From Roseivivax halotolerans (GTDB lineage: Bacteria; Pseudomonadota; Alphaproteobacteria; Rhodobacterales; Rhodobacteraceae), in the NCBI RefSeq assembly GCF_900115815.1, contig NZ_FOXV01000006.1, positions 62,001 to 126,000 on the forward strand: 64,000 bases of DNA, in the 5' to 3' direction. The first letter of the stretch is position 1. Each line of letters opens with the position of its first letter. Position numbers and translations under genes: made by a program. Under the pieces are notes generated by a model. It had not been told where the DNA came from. It searched no databases and saw only the letters and a list, made by a program, of their open reading frames with translations. Below, in pieces: positions 11,749 through 20,356 of the stretch.

Positions 11749-11799
11749 GCGAGAGGCCCTGCCTCTCGCGCTCTCCGCGGTATTTTCGCCAATCCAAAG
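11749..11799 (+). repeat. Dispersed hairpin-plus-tail repeat, copy 2
   Basis: Stem 11749-11757 (GCGAGAGGC) pairs with 11761-11769 (GCCTCTCGC) and is followed by CGGTATTTTCGCCAATCCAA. The stem differs from the other copies at both sides of a pair (A/T in place of G/C), so pairing is kept. It sits between divergent genes, the LysE exporter (minus) and the GAF-domain reductase (plus). Confidence 0.75.
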
Positions 11800-11867
11800 G
11801 GGCAGGGCGGCGCTTGCACTCGGGCCTTGCGCGGGGCTAGAGGCGAGGAAAGGCAGAGGAGAGGGCG

Positions 11868-12326
11868 ATGCGCGCGGATTACGACGAGCTGGCCAAGACG
11901 ATCGCGTCCTTGACCGAGGGCGAGACCGACAGCGTCGCGCTGATGGCGACCATCGCTTGCGAGCTTCACCACGCCGATACGCGCTTCGACTGGACCGGGT
12001 TTTACCGGGTGACCGCGCCCGCGCTCCTGAAGATCGGGCCCTACCAGGGCGGGCATGGCTGCCTCGTGATCCCGTTCGACCGGGGTGTCTGCGGGGCCGC
12101 GGCGCGCACCGGCGAGGTGCAGATCGTGGACGATGTCGAGGCGTTTCCGGGGCATATCGCCTGTTCGTCCTCGACGCGGTCTGAGATCGTGTTGCCGGTC
12201 TGGGACGGATCCGGGCGGCTCCTCGGTGTGCTCGACATCGACAGCGATCAGCCGGGGGCGTTCGACGCGGCGGATGCCGAGGCGCTCGGGGCCATCCTCG
12301 AGGCGAGTTTCCGAGACGCCGAATGA
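11868..12326 (+). CDS. msrC: Free methionine-(R)-sulfoxide reductase (GAF domain)
   Basis: A 152-residue single GAF-domain protein. The three cysteines of the fRMsr family are present with the family's spacing: Cys65, Cys75 in RGVCG, and Cys99 in FPGHIAC, followed by STRSEIVLPV. The same 10 and 24 residue intervals separate Cys84, Cys94 and Cys118 of the E. coli enzyme. It should reduce free Met-R-O in the cytoplasm using thioredoxin-like reductants. The stop overlaps the next exporter gene by 4 bp, suggesting coupled expression. Confidence 0.88.
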   Translation: MRADYDELAKTIASLTEGETDSVALMATIACELHHADTRFDWTGFYRVTAPALLKIGPYQGGHGCLVIPFDRGVCGAAARTGEVQIVDDVEAFPGHIACSSSTRSEIVLPVWDGSGRLLGVLDIDSDQPGAFDAADAEALGAILEASFRDAE

Positions 12327-12934
12327 GCGTCGAGAGCTGGCTCGTCTTCGCCGGGTTCTGGGTTCTCTTCGTGACCTCGCCCGGGCCGAACGCGGTCAAT
12401 TGCATCCGCAACGGCATGGCGTTCGGATTGCCGCGCGCGCTCTGGGCCGTCCTTGCGATCCTGACGCAGGCGGCGCTGTTCCTGACGCTCTCCGCGCTCG
12501 GGATCACGGCGCTTCTGATAACCGCGCCGACGCTCTTTCTGTTGGCGAAGATCGCAGGCGCGGCGGTGCTCATCTGGCTCGGCGTCCGCGGGTGGATGCG
12601 TGCGGGTCAGCCTATCGCCGATGCGCCTTACGGGGCGGCCTCGATCTGGATGCGCGCTTTTCTCGTCGCGACGATCAATCCCAAGAGCGTTGCGGGCTAT
12701 CTCGCCGCGTTCTCGCAATTCGTGGCACCGAACGTGCCCATCGGCCAGCAGATGTGGGTCATCGTCCCGACAGCGCTGACCATCACGGCGGCGAGCTATA
12801 CCGGCTACACGCTCCTTGGCGTCTGGATCGGACAGGCGGCGCTGGGCGCTGTTGCGAACACGGTTGTCCGGCGTATCCTCGCGGGATGTTTCATCTTCTA
12901 CGGCGTGGCGCTGGCCGCGACGATTTTCGTCTGA
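12323..12934 (+). CDS. LysE/RhtB-family amino-acid exporter (second)
   Basis: A 203-residue six-segment membrane protein with the SPGPNAVN motif near residue 20 and the INPKSVAGYLA stretch. It is translationally coupled (ATGA) to the methionine sulfoxide reductase gene and lies 9 bp before another family member. RhtB-type proteins export homoserine, threonine, methionine-like or other amino acids. The company of Met-R-O reductase and homocysteine methyltransferase makes a sulfur amino acid a reasonable guess, but nothing in the sequence proves the substrate. Confidence 0.85.
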   Translation: MSVESWLVFAGFWVLFVTSPGPNAVNCIRNGMAFGLPRALWAVLAILTQAALFLTLSALGITALLITAPTLFLLAKIAGAAVLIWLGVRGWMRAGQPIADAPYGAASIWMRAFLVATINPKSVAGYLAAFSQFVAPNVPIGQQMWVIVPTALTITAASYTGYTLLGVWIGQAALGAVANTVVRRILAGCFIFYGVALAATIFV

Positions 12935-12943
12935 GGAGCCGGC

Positions 12944-13555
12944 GTGATCGCCTTGCCTGACCTTGCAACGCTGATAGCGTTCCTCGGCGCGGGGGTTTTG
13001 CTGAACCTGACGCCGGGCGCGGACGTGATGTTCGCCATCGCCTCCGGCGCGCGCGGCGGCGCGAAGGCGGGTGTGGCGGCTGCGGCGGGGGTCGCTTCGG
13101 GGAGCTTTGTGCATATTGCGCTCACGGCGCTTGGGGTGGCAGCGGCGATTCGTGCGATGCCGGGCGCGTTCGAGGTGATCCGCTGGGCCGGTGCCGGGTA
13201 TCTTCTTTATCTTGCCGTGCAGAGCTGGCGGGCACTGCCGCAGGAAGCGCGCGCTGGCCGGGACGGGCTCGCGGCAGCGTTTCGGCGGGGCTTCGTGACG
13301 AACCTGCTCAATCCCAAGGTCGCGCTCTTCATCCTGGCCTTCCTGCCGCAATTCGCAGATCCGGCGCGCGGGCCACTCTGGAGCCAGCTTCTCGCGCTGG
13401 GGCTCGTTTTCGTGCTGACTGGCTTCTGCATCACTGCCGCCTATGGCGCGGCCGGCGGAGCGCTCGCGGGCCGGATCGCGCGGCACGGCCGGGCACTGAA
13501 CCGGATCGCGGCGCTGGTCTTCGGCGGACTGGCGGTTAGGTTGGCCTCTGGATAG
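12944..13555 (+). CDS. LysE/RhtB-family amino-acid exporter (third)
   Basis: A 203-residue membrane protein with the motif TPGADVMF near residue 23, NLLNPKVALFILAFLPQF mid-protein and about six hydrophobic segments, closest to the RhtB group. The start is GTG at 12944, with GAGGAG a few bases before it, overlapping the previous stop region. It is only moderately similar to the gene just upstream, so the pair is not a recent duplication; a heteromeric or divided role is possible but unproven. Confidence 0.85.
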   Translation: MIALPDLATLIAFLGAGVLLNLTPGADVMFAIASGARGGAKAGVAAAAGVASGSFVHIALTALGVAAAIRAMPGAFEVIRWAGAGYLLYLAVQSWRALPQEARAGRDGLAAAFRRGFVTNLLNPKVALFILAFLPQFADPARGPLWSQLLALGLVFVLTGFCITAAYGAAGGALAGRIARHGRALNRIAALVFGGLAVRLASG

Positions 13556-13578
13556 CGCAGCAATCGAAGGAGCGGAGA

Positions 13579-14475
13579 ATGGCGAAGATCACCTTGCTCG
13601 ATGGCGGGCTCGGACAGGAGCTCATCCGCCGGTCTGGGCAGGCGCCGACGCCGCTCTGGGCGACGCAGGTCATGATCGACCGGCCGGGTCTCGTGCAACA
13701 GGTCCACGAGGATTTCTTCCGCGCGGGGGCGAGCGTTGCAATGACCAATACCTACGCCCTCCTGCCCGACAGGCTGGAGCGCGCAGGGCTTCAGGACCGG
13801 ATCGAGGAGTTCCGCGCGGCCGCGCTTGCCGAGGCCGAATGGGCGCTCGAAGCCTATCCCAAGGGGCGTATCGCGGGCGCGATCGGCCCTTTGGGCGCCT
13901 CCTACCGGACGGATCTTTTCCCCGGCATGGACATCGCGGTCGAGACCTATTCCGAGATTGTTCGCAAGATGTCGCCCGAGGTCGACGTGATTGTCTTCGA
14001 GACGTTGGCGACGCTAGAGAACCTCGAGGCGGCGCTGAAGGCGGGAGAGGTCTCCTCGCGGCCCGTCTGGGTCGCGGTGACGCTCGATGACGAGGATGGC
14101 AGCGTGCTGCGTTCGGGCGAGAGCGTGGCGGAGGCTGCGCGAATGGCGGAGCGCTACAAGGCGGGCGCGATCCTCGCCAATTGCTCTGCCCCCGAGGCGA
14201 TGGCCCCGGCGCTGTCGGCCTTTGCCGAAACCGATCTGAGGTTCGGCGCCTATGCCAATGCCTTCGCGCAGATCACCAAGGATTTCCTCACGCCCGATCC
14301 AACGGTCGATGCGCTCTCCACCCGCCGCGACATGGGGCCGGAGCGCTATGCGGGCTTCGCGCTTGACTGGGTGCGGCGGGGCGCGAGCATCGTCGGCGGG
14401 TGCTGCGAGACTGGCCCCGACCATATCCGCGCCATTGCAGAAGCGCTGAAGAATGACGGGCACGAGATTGTCTGA
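13579..14475 (+). CDS. Homocysteine S-methyltransferase family protein
   Basis: A 298-residue Zn-dependent methyltransferase of the MmuM/BHMT type, which transfers methyl from a donor such as S-methylmethionine or betaine to homocysteine, making methionine. The N terminus has LDGGLGQEL. The three zinc ligands are present: Cys202 (ANCSAPE) and Cys275/Cys276 (GGCCET). It follows the sulfoxide reductase and two exporters on the same strand with short gaps. Its 3' end overlaps the next gene by 23 bp. The methyl donor cannot be read from the sequence. Confidence 0.88.
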   Translation: MAKITLLDGGLGQELIRRSGQAPTPLWATQVMIDRPGLVQQVHEDFFRAGASVAMTNTYALLPDRLERAGLQDRIEEFRAAALAEAEWALEAYPKGRIAGAIGPLGASYRTDLFPGMDIAVETYSEIVRKMSPEVDVIVFETLATLENLEAALKAGEVSSRPVWVAVTLDDEDGSVLRSGESVAEAARMAERYKAGAILANCSAPEAMAPALSAFAETDLRFGAYANAFAQITKDFLTPDPTVDALSTRRDMGPERYAGFALDWVRRGASIVGGCCETGPDHIRAIAEALKNDGHEIV

Positions 14476-15127
14476 ACCCCTTCTTACCGATTCCGCGCCG
14501 CCGGAGGGCGAGATCCCGGTCCTGCATGCCGATCACGAACTGCTCGTCGTCGACAAGCCGGCGGGGCTTCTGACGGTGCCCGGCAAGGGACCGGATCTCG
14601 CCGATTGCCTGATCGCGCGGCTTGCGGAGGCCTTTCCCGAAGTGCTGCTCGTGCACCGGCTCGACCGCGATACTTCGGGCGTCATGGTCTTTGCGCTGAC
14701 CCATCACGCGCAGCGGCATCTGGGGCTGCAATTCGAGAAGCGGCAGACGAAAAAGACCTACGTGGCGCGTGTCGCGGGCCGCATGGAAGAGAAGGCGGGC
14801 GAGGTCGATCTGCCGATCGGTGTCGATTGGCCGAACCGGCCGCGGCAGATGATCGACCCCGAGAACGGGCGGGCGGCGCTGACGGGCTGGAAGGTGCAGC
14901 GCGCGCGTGAGGAAGAGACGCGCGTGCGGCTCTATCCCAGGACCGGGCGGTCACATCAGCTCAGGGTTCACATGCTCTCGCTTGGCCATCCGATCCTCGG
15001 CGATCCGCTCTATGCGCCGGAGACGGCGGCCGATTATCCGCGCATGATGCTGCATGCCGAGGAATTGCGGCTGCGGCATCCTGATGGCGGGCGGGGCATG
15101 CAATTCCGGGCGAAGCCGCCGTTCTGA
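14453..15127 (+). CDS. RluA-family pseudouridine synthase
   Basis: A 224-residue pseudouridine synthase without an S4 domain, like RluA, which modifies 23S rRNA and some tRNAs. The catalytic motif HRLDRDTSGVMVFA carries the essential Asp. VVDKPAGLLTVPGKG precedes it, and GRSHQLRVHM with GHPILGDPLY follows. The ATG at 14453 overlaps the methyltransferase gene by 23 bp; a TTG at 14468 is an alternative. It ends just before repeat copy 3. Target uridines are unknown. Confidence 0.88.
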   Translation: MTGTRLSEPLLTDSAPPEGEIPVLHADHELLVVDKPAGLLTVPGKGPDLADCLIARLAEAFPEVLLVHRLDRDTSGVMVFALTHHAQRHLGLQFEKRQTKKTYVARVAGRMEEKAGEVDLPIGVDWPNRPRQMIDPENGRAALTGWKVQRAREEETRVRLYPRTGRSHQLRVHMLSLGHPILGDPLYAPETAADYPRMMLHAEELRLRHPDGGRGMQFRAKPPF

Positions 15128-15152
15128 GGCCGCGCATGCGGAGAGGGGGCAA

Positions 15153-15205
15153 GCGAGGGGCCAGCCCCTCGCGCTCCCCGCGGGTATTTGGGCCAATCCA
15201 AAGAG
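15153..15205 (+). repeat. Dispersed hairpin-plus-tail repeat, copy 3
   Basis: A 9-bp stem (15153-15161 with 15164-15172) is followed by TATTTGGGCCAATCCAAAG. The 53 bp are identical to 54112-54164. It lies in the 84 bp between the convergent genes for the pseudouridine synthase (plus) and TruB (minus), where it may also slow transcription. Confidence 0.85.
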
Positions 15206-15211
15206 GGGGCG

Positions 15212-16117
15212 TCAGCCTGCGAAGACACGCGCGGGGTGCAGCGCCCCGGCCTTGAAGCGGCCCACCGCCACCGCGCGGCCGTCGCAGGATGCCCAGCATT
15301 CCTCGCCGTATTCGAGGCCTGAGGCGAAGACCATTCCGGGATTGCCGTTGCGGATGCGGGTGGCCTCTTCGGGCGTGCAGCGCGCTTCGGGCAGATCGGC
15401 GAGGCCCGCTTCCACGGGCAAAAGATATGCATCGAGCGCGGGGTCTTTGGCGAGGCGGTCGATCTCGTCGAGGGAGAGGCCGTTTTCCGCCTCGAACGGA
15501 CCCGACCAGATCCGGCGCAGCTCGCGCACATGGCCGAGACAGCCGAGCGCGTCGCCGAGATCGCGGGCGATCGAGCGCACGTAGCCGCCCTTGCCACAGA
15601 CCATCTCAAGGGTGACGTGGTCGGCATCCTCGCGCCCGGTCATGGTCAACTCCTCGACCCAGAGCGGGCGGGCCGCGATCTCCATCGCCTCGCCGTCGCG
15701 CGCGCGCTTGTAGGCGCGTTCGCCGTCGATCTTCACGGCGGAGAATTGCGGCGGCACTTGCATGATCTCTCCGACGAAGCCATGCAGCGCTTCCTTGATC
15801 TGCGCGTCGCCGGGCCGTGTGTCCGAGCGCGCGATCACCTCGCCCTCGGCGTCGTCGGTATTGGTGGCCGCGCCGAACGTGACGGTAAAGCGGTACGCCT
15901 TGAGTGCATCGGTGATATAGGGCACGGTTTTCGTCGCCTCGCCGAGCGCCACTGCGAGAACGCCGGTTGCCTCGGGGTCGAGCGTGCCCGCATGTCCCGC
16001 CTTTTTCGCCGAGAAGGCCCAGCGGACCTTGTTCACCACAGCGGTGGAGCTGATGCCCGCCGGCTTGTCCACGACCAGCCAGCCCGAGATATCGCGTCCC
16101 TTGCGCGCGCGCCCCAT
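15212..16117 (-). CDS. truB: tRNA pseudouridine-55 synthase
   Basis: A 301-residue TruB, which makes pseudouridine 55 in the T-loop of tRNAs. Motifs: [13 protein letters not shown] at the N terminus, then [25 protein letters not shown] with the catalytic Asp, then [13 protein letters not shown]. It is read toward the RluA-type gene, with repeat copy 3 between them. TruB often lies beside rpsO and rbfA, but here rpsO is 20 kb away. Sequence and length are typical. Confidence 0.96.
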   Translation of the reverse strand: MGRARKGRDISGWLVVDKPAGISSTAVVNKVRWAFSAKKAGHAGTLDPEATGVLAVALGEATKTVPYITDALKAYRFTVTFGAATNTDDAEGEVIARSDTRPGDAQIKEALHGFVGEIMQVPPQFSAVKIDGERAYKRARDGEAMEIAARPLWVEELTMTGREDADHVTLEMVCGKGGYVRSIARDLGDALGCLGHVRELRRIWSGPFEAENGLSLDEIDRLAKDPALDAYLLPVEAGLADLPEARCTPEEATRIRNGNPGMVFASGLEYGEECWASCDGRAVAVGRFKAGALHPARVFAG

Positions 16118-16169
16118 GATGCCTCCTGCGTTTCAGAGGCGCGGGAGGTAGCCGAAGGCGTCATGCCTG

Positions 16170-17555
16170 TCAATCGGCGCGGGCGGCGCTTTTGGCCTCT
16201 GCAATCGGATGGCCCGGATCGGCGCGGAAAAGGCCGACGCGGCGGGTCAGGATCAGTGCGCCCGCGACCGCGGCGAGATTGGCGGCGACCGCGCCTGCGA
16301 GGATGCCGCCATAGCCGAAGACCGAGGCTCCGATCCACGCGACCGGCACATAGACGAGCCCGATCCGCCCCAGGCTGAGGCTCAGCGAGTGCAGCGGTTT
16401 CTCGCGGGCGTTCATCGCGGCATTGGCGGTGACGAGGATGCCGTAGCCGAAAAAGCTCAGCGACACCCAGCGCAGGTAGTCGGTGGCGTATGGCACGGCG
16501 TCAAGCCCGTCGGTCATCACCCGCGCCACGGGCTCGGCCAGGAGCCAGAGCGCGGCTGACAGGATCGCGCCGTAGCCAAGGCAGAGAAGGAAGGTCAGCC
16601 GCACCGTCGCTTCCGCGCGCGCCCTGTCACCCGCGCCCCAGGCCTGGCCCACAACCGGGCCGATCCCGGCGGAGAGCGCCAGCATCGGCACGAACAAGAG
16701 GTTCTGGACCCGCGTCGCCGCGCCGAAGCCGCCGACCGCCGCCTCGCCGATCATCGCGACGGCGGCTGTGACGATCGCCATGCCGGCTGGGTTGATCGCG
16801 TTGGAAAAGGCCGCAGGTCCGCCGATCTTCGCGATCCGCGCAACCGAACGGTTGAAGCCCTGGAACGAGCATTCGGACAGGTCGATGCGCCCGGTTTTGA
16901 TCGCGAATGCGAGACAGCCTGCAAAGGCGAGGACCCGCGCCGCCGCCGTGGCGATGCCCGCGCCTTCTATGCCCATCGCCGGCACCGGGCCGAGCCCGAA
17001 GATCAAGAGCGGATCGAGAGCGACGTTGATGAGCGCTTGAGACACCATGACCGTCGCTGCGATCCGCGCCTCGCCGCCTGCGCGGAATACCGAGTTCAGT
17101 GCCTGGCCCGCGACGATGAAGGGAAAGCCGAGCGCCCACCAGGGCGTATAAGCGCGAATGCCGTCGAGGACCGCGCCTTCGGCCCCCATCGTGGCGAAGA
17201 GAAGGGGCGAGAAGAGCCAGAAGATTAGCGCGACGAGCGTCGCCGCCGACGCCGCGACGATGAGCGCGTGCAGCGCAAGCCGGGCGCTGACACTCTCGTC
17301 GCCCCGCGTTGCGCCGAGCGATTGGCTGACGACGGCGCTCGTGCCCGCCGAGAGGCCGATGGACAGAGACGTGATCGCGACGATCACCGGGTAGATGAAG
17401 CCGATCGCGGCGAGCTCGTCGGCACCGGCGCGGGCGAGGAAGAAACTGTCGGCAAGGCCCACCGACAGGACGCCGAGGATGCCGATCGCCATCGGCGCAC
17501 TGACACGCCAGAGGGCGCGCGGGACGGAAATATCGTTCAGATCTAGATTGCTCAC
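16170..17555 (-). CDS. MATE-family multidrug/cation antiporter
   Basis: A 461-residue inner-membrane protein with about twelve hydrophobic segments arranged as two six-helix halves, typical of MATE (NorM/DinF-like) exporters that expel cationic compounds in exchange for Na+ or H+. Recognisable stretches are LADSFFLARAGADELAAIGF near residue 35 and the GIGPVVGQAWGAGDRARAE region in the second half. The start is GTG at 17555-17553. Substrates are unknown. Confidence 0.9.
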   Translation of the reverse strand: MSNLDLNDISVPRALWRVSAPMAIGILGVLSVGLADSFFLARAGADELAAIGFIYPVIVAITSLSIGLSAGTSAVVSQSLGATRGDESVSARLALHALIVAASAATLVALIFWLFSPLLFATMGAEGAVLDGIRAYTPWWALGFPFIVAGQALNSVFRAGGEARIAATVMVSQALINVALDPLLIFGLGPVPAMGIEGAGIATAAARVLAFAGCLAFAIKTGRIDLSECSFQGFNRSVARIAKIGGPAAFSNAINPAGMAIVTAAVAMIGEAAVGGFGAATRVQNLLFVPMLALSAGIGPVVGQAWGAGDRARAEATVRLTFLLCLGYGAILSAALWLLAEPVARVMTDGLDAVPYATDYLRWVSLSFFGYGILVTANAAMNAREKPLHSLSLSLGRIGLVYVPVAWIGASVFGYGGILAGAVAANLAAVAGALILTRRVGLFRADPGHPIAEAKSAARAD

Positions 17556-17595
17556 CGGTCGGCGCTCCTGTCGCGGTCAGGAGCGACCTAGACGG

Positions 17596-17787
17596 TCAAG
17601 CCGGATCGTCCAGCGTCCGTGCCTCGGAAACGAGCATGACCGGGATTCCGTCGCGGATCGGATAGGCCAGGTTCGCCGTCTTGCTGACAAGCTCCTGGCG
17701 GTCAGGATCGTATTCGAGAGTGCCGTGGCTCTCGGGGCAGATCAGCGCTTCGAGCATGTGACGGTCGAAACCGGGGCCTTCGGTCAT
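17596..17787 (-). CDS. Trm112/YcaR-like small protein
   Basis: A 63-residue protein matching the Trm112/YcaR family in length and pattern: [17 protein letters not shown], then [25 protein letters not shown]. Eukaryotic Trm112 activates several methyltransferases; the bacterial role is poorly defined. Unlike E. coli YcaR, which has CPVC and a further Cys, only one cysteine remains here, so the zinc site looks lost. The start overlaps the LON-domain gene by 4 bp (ATGA). Confidence 0.85.
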   Translation of the reverse strand: MTEGPGFDRHMLEALICPESHGTLEYDPDRQELVSKTANLAYPIRDGIPVMLVSEARTLDDPA

Positions 17788-18431
17788 TGCAGGATGCCTC
17801 CCTCGCCGGTGTCCCCGGAGCGTAGCGCATATTCCAGAAGCGTAACCAGCGTCTCGCGCCGGGTCGAGAGCGAGGGCGCTTCGAGAAGCGCCTGCTTTTC
17901 CTCGGCGTCGAATTCCAGAAGCATCGCGAGCGAATTGATCAAGAGCTCGTCATCGGCTTCCTTGAGCGATTCCCAATCCGCCGACAGCTCGCGAGAGGAA
18001 AAGAAGCGATTGAGGAGCGCGAGAAACGCGGCGCGGTCGAAGTCGTGATCGTACTCCGCCTTGCCCTTGTCGCGGTCGAACCCTGTCCAGTTCACCTTGG
18101 CGCGGCGGTAGGGGGTGAAGCCGTCCACCTCCTCGATGACGCGGAAGCGCGATATGCCGGTCAGGGTGATCATGTAGCGTCCGTCCTCGGTCTCCGAGAA
18201 CTGGGTGAGGCGTCCCGCGCAGCCGATCTTGTGCAGCGCCTTGTCGTTGCCGGGAACCGGGTTCGGCTGAACCATCCCGATCAGCCGCGCGTCGGTCTTG
18301 ATGATGTCGTCGAACATCTGGAGGTAACGCGGCTCGAACAAATGCAGCGGCAGGTGCGCCCTCGGTAGAAGGAGCGCACCCGGAAGCGGGAAAATCGCAA
18401 TGGTCTCGGGAAGATCCGTGGGCCTTGGCAT
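17784..18431 (-). CDS. Stand-alone LON substrate-binding-domain protein
   Basis: A 215-residue protein consisting of the Lon N-terminal (LAN/PUA-like) domain only. It begins with [26 protein letters not shown] and has [10 protein letters not shown] and GCAGRL further on. There is no AAA or protease part. Such proteins are common in alphaproteobacteria and may bind damaged or unfolded proteins, which is inferred from the domain. It lies between a thioredoxin/TPR gene (27 bp upstream) and the Trm112-like gene, suggesting a small protein-quality operon. Confidence 0.9.
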   Translation of the reverse strand: MPRPTDLPETIAIFPLPGALLLPRAHLPLHLFEPRYLQMFDDIIKTDARLIGMVQPNPVPGNDKALHKIGCAGRLTQFSETEDGRYMITLTGISRFRVIEEVDGFTPYRRAKVNWTGFDRDKGKAEYDHDFDRAAFLALLNRFFSSRELSADWESLKEADDELLINSLAMLLEFDAEEKQALLEAPSLSTRRETLVTLLEYALRSGDTGEGGILQ

Positions 18432-18458
18432 GACGGTTCAGCTAGCGTCGCCGGAGCC

Positions 18459-19379
18459 TCAGGCAAATATCATCGACGAGAGTTTTCGCCGACCGTTCAA
18501 AACGATCGGATCGTTGGGCTTGAGGGCGTCGAAAATAGTGAAGAGCTGCTGCTTCGCGGCGCCGTCGTTCCACTCGCGATCACGGCGGAACAGCTCCAGG
18601 AGCTGGTTGACGGCGTCTTCCGTCCGACCGCCTGCATAGAGCGCCTGCGCGAGGTCGAAGCGGGCCTGGTGGTTGTCCGGCTCGGCATCGACCTTTTCTT
18701 GCAGCTCGGCGATCGGTCCGGCCTGCTCGGCCTGGCGGGCAAGCTCGATCTGGGCGCGCGCGGCCTCGAGCTCGGCATGGTCCGCGATCTCGGCGGGAGC
18801 TCCGTTCAGGATCGCCTCTGCCTGCTCTACATCGCCTGCCGCGATAGCGACCCGTGCGAAGCCGCCATAGGCTTTCGCATTGGTTGAATCCTCGGCCATG
18901 ACAGCCTGGAAGATCTGCGCGGCATCTTCAAGTTGGCCGGCCTCCAGCATCTCTTCAGCGGCTGCCAGCGCATCGTCGAGCCCGCCCGACGTATCGCCAC
19001 CGCCCATCTTGGCGATCTGCTCCACGAATTGCTTGAGCTGGCTTTCGGGGACCGCGCCCTGGAAGCCATCGACCGGCTGGCCCTTGTGGAAGGCATAGAC
19101 CGTGGGGATCGACTGGATGCGAAGCTGCCCGGCAATGGCTTGCGCCTCGTCCACATTGACCTTCGCCATTTTCACAGCGCCGCGCTGGGCGCGCACCGCC
19201 GCTTCAAGCTGGGGCCCGAGCGTCTTGCAGGGGCCGCACCAGGGTGCCCAGAAATCGACGATGACCGGCACGTCCTGAGACGCTTCGATCACTTCTTTCA
19301 TGAAGTCCTGTTCGGCGACGTCCTTGATGACGTCATCCGTTGCGGCGGCATTCTGCGTCGAAGTTCCGAGCTCGATCAT
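18459..19379 (-). CDS. Thioredoxin-domain co-chaperone (CnoX/YbbN type)
   Basis: A 306-residue protein with an N-terminal thioredoxin fold and an intact WCGPC site (residues 47-51), then from about residue 130 a helical repeat region (EEMLEAGQLEDAAQIFQAVMAEDSTNAKAYGGFARVAIAAGDVEQAEAIL...) ending in a YbbN-like C-terminal TPR domain. E. coli CnoX protects GroEL/DnaK clients from oxidation but has an SXXC site; here both redox cysteines are present, so disulfide activity is likely. It heads a minus-strand run with the LON-domain and Trm112-like genes. Confidence 0.92.
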   Translation of the reverse strand: MIELGTSTQNAAATDDVIKDVAEQDFMKEVIEASQDVPVIVDFWAPWCGPCKTLGPQLEAAVRAQRGAVKMAKVNVDEAQAIAGQLRIQSIPTVYAFHKGQPVDGFQGAVPESQLKQFVEQIAKMGGGDTSGGLDDALAAAEEMLEAGQLEDAAQIFQAVMAEDSTNAKAYGGFARVAIAAGDVEQAEAILNGAPAEIADHAELEAARAQIELARQAEQAGPIAELQEKVDAEPDNHQARFDLAQALYAGGRTEDAVNQLLELFRRDREWNDGAAKQQLFTIFDALKPNDPIVLNGRRKLSSMIFA

Positions 19380-19550
19380 CGGGCGGATCCCTCTTGTCTG
19401 TCGGGGTGGGTCAGTTGCCTGCTAGATGGCGCTCGCAGCTTCGTGATGCAAGGGGCGCCGGGCAAGCTTTGCGGCATGCGTCATTGGGCCCCTGCGGAGC
19501 GGCAGCAGGCCGTGCTCAAGAAGAACGGTCCCAGGACGCACCGGGTGATC

Positions 19551-20339
19551 CTAGAGATCGAAGGTGGCGAAGACGGGCGCATGGTCCGAAGGTTGCGTCC
19601 ATCCGCGCACCTCGCGCAGGATCCGGCTGCCATGCGCTGCGCCCGCGATGTCCGGGGTCGCCCAGACGTGATCGAGGCGGCGGCCCTTGTCGGCGGCGTC
19701 CCAGTCGGGCGAGCGGTAGGACCACCAGGAATAGAGCTGGCCTTCGGGGATGTCCTTGCGCGTCACGTCGACCCAGCCGCCGGCCTCCTGCGCGGCACCC
19801 AGGTGTTCGACCTCTATCGGCGTGTGCGAGACCACTTTCAGAAGCTGCTTGTGCGACCAGACATCGTCCTCGCGCGGCGCGATATTGAGGTCGCCGACGA
19901 GGATCGCCCGCTCGGGGCGCTCCGCGTGAAACCAGTCGCGCATCTCCGTGAGATAGTCGAGTTTCTGGCCGAACTTCTCATTGACCTCGCGGTCGGGCTT
20001 GTCGCCACCCGCGGGCACGTAGAAATTGTGGATCGTCGCGCCGTTCTCGAGCCGCCCGGCGATGTGACGGGCATGGCCGAGCGAGGCGAAATCCTTGTCG
20101 CCCACATCTTCGATCGGCATCTTCGACAGGATCGCGACGCCGTTATAACCCTTCTGGCCCCGCGCGATCATGTGCGTGTAGCCGAGCGCGCGGAAACGCT
20201 CCATCGGGATCTTTTCGACCGGGCTCTTGCATTCCTGCAGGCAGAGAATGTCGGGCGCTTCCGTCTCCAGAAGGTCTGCGACGAGCCCCTCTCGCAAGCG
20301 AACGGAGTTGATGTTCCATGTGGCCAGGGTGAAGGGCAT
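19551..20339 (-). CDS. xth: Exodeoxyribonuclease III
   Basis: A 262-residue exonuclease III/AP endonuclease that nicks at abasic sites and degrades one strand from 3' ends in base excision repair. The N terminus TLATWNINSVRLR and LCLQECK carry metal ligands. GYNGVAILSK, VGDLNIAPREDDVW and the C-terminal GRRLDHVWAT and PSDHAPV with the catalytic His are present. It lies 17 bp after the start of the AstE-like gene on the same strand. The 171 bp on its 3' side hold nothing recognised. Confidence 0.95.
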   Translation of the reverse strand: MPFTLATWNINSVRLREGLVADLLETEAPDILCLQECKSPVEKIPMERFRALGYTHMIARGQKGYNGVAILSKMPIEDVGDKDFASLGHARHIAGRLENGATIHNFYVPAGGDKPDREVNEKFGQKLDYLTEMRDWFHAERPERAILVGDLNIAPREDDVWSHKQLLKVVSHTPIEVEHLGAAQEAGGWVDVTRKDIPEGQLYSWWSYRSPDWDAADKGRRLDHVWATPDIAGAAHGSRILREVRGWTQPSDHAPVFATFDL

Positions 20340-20356
20340 CGGCGGCTCCTCGGAGT

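Noticed and set aside
12248-13486. 412-codon ORF on the minus strand opposite two LysE genes
   Set aside because: The plus strand encodes two well-formed LysE/RhtB exporters; the minus frame has no domain.
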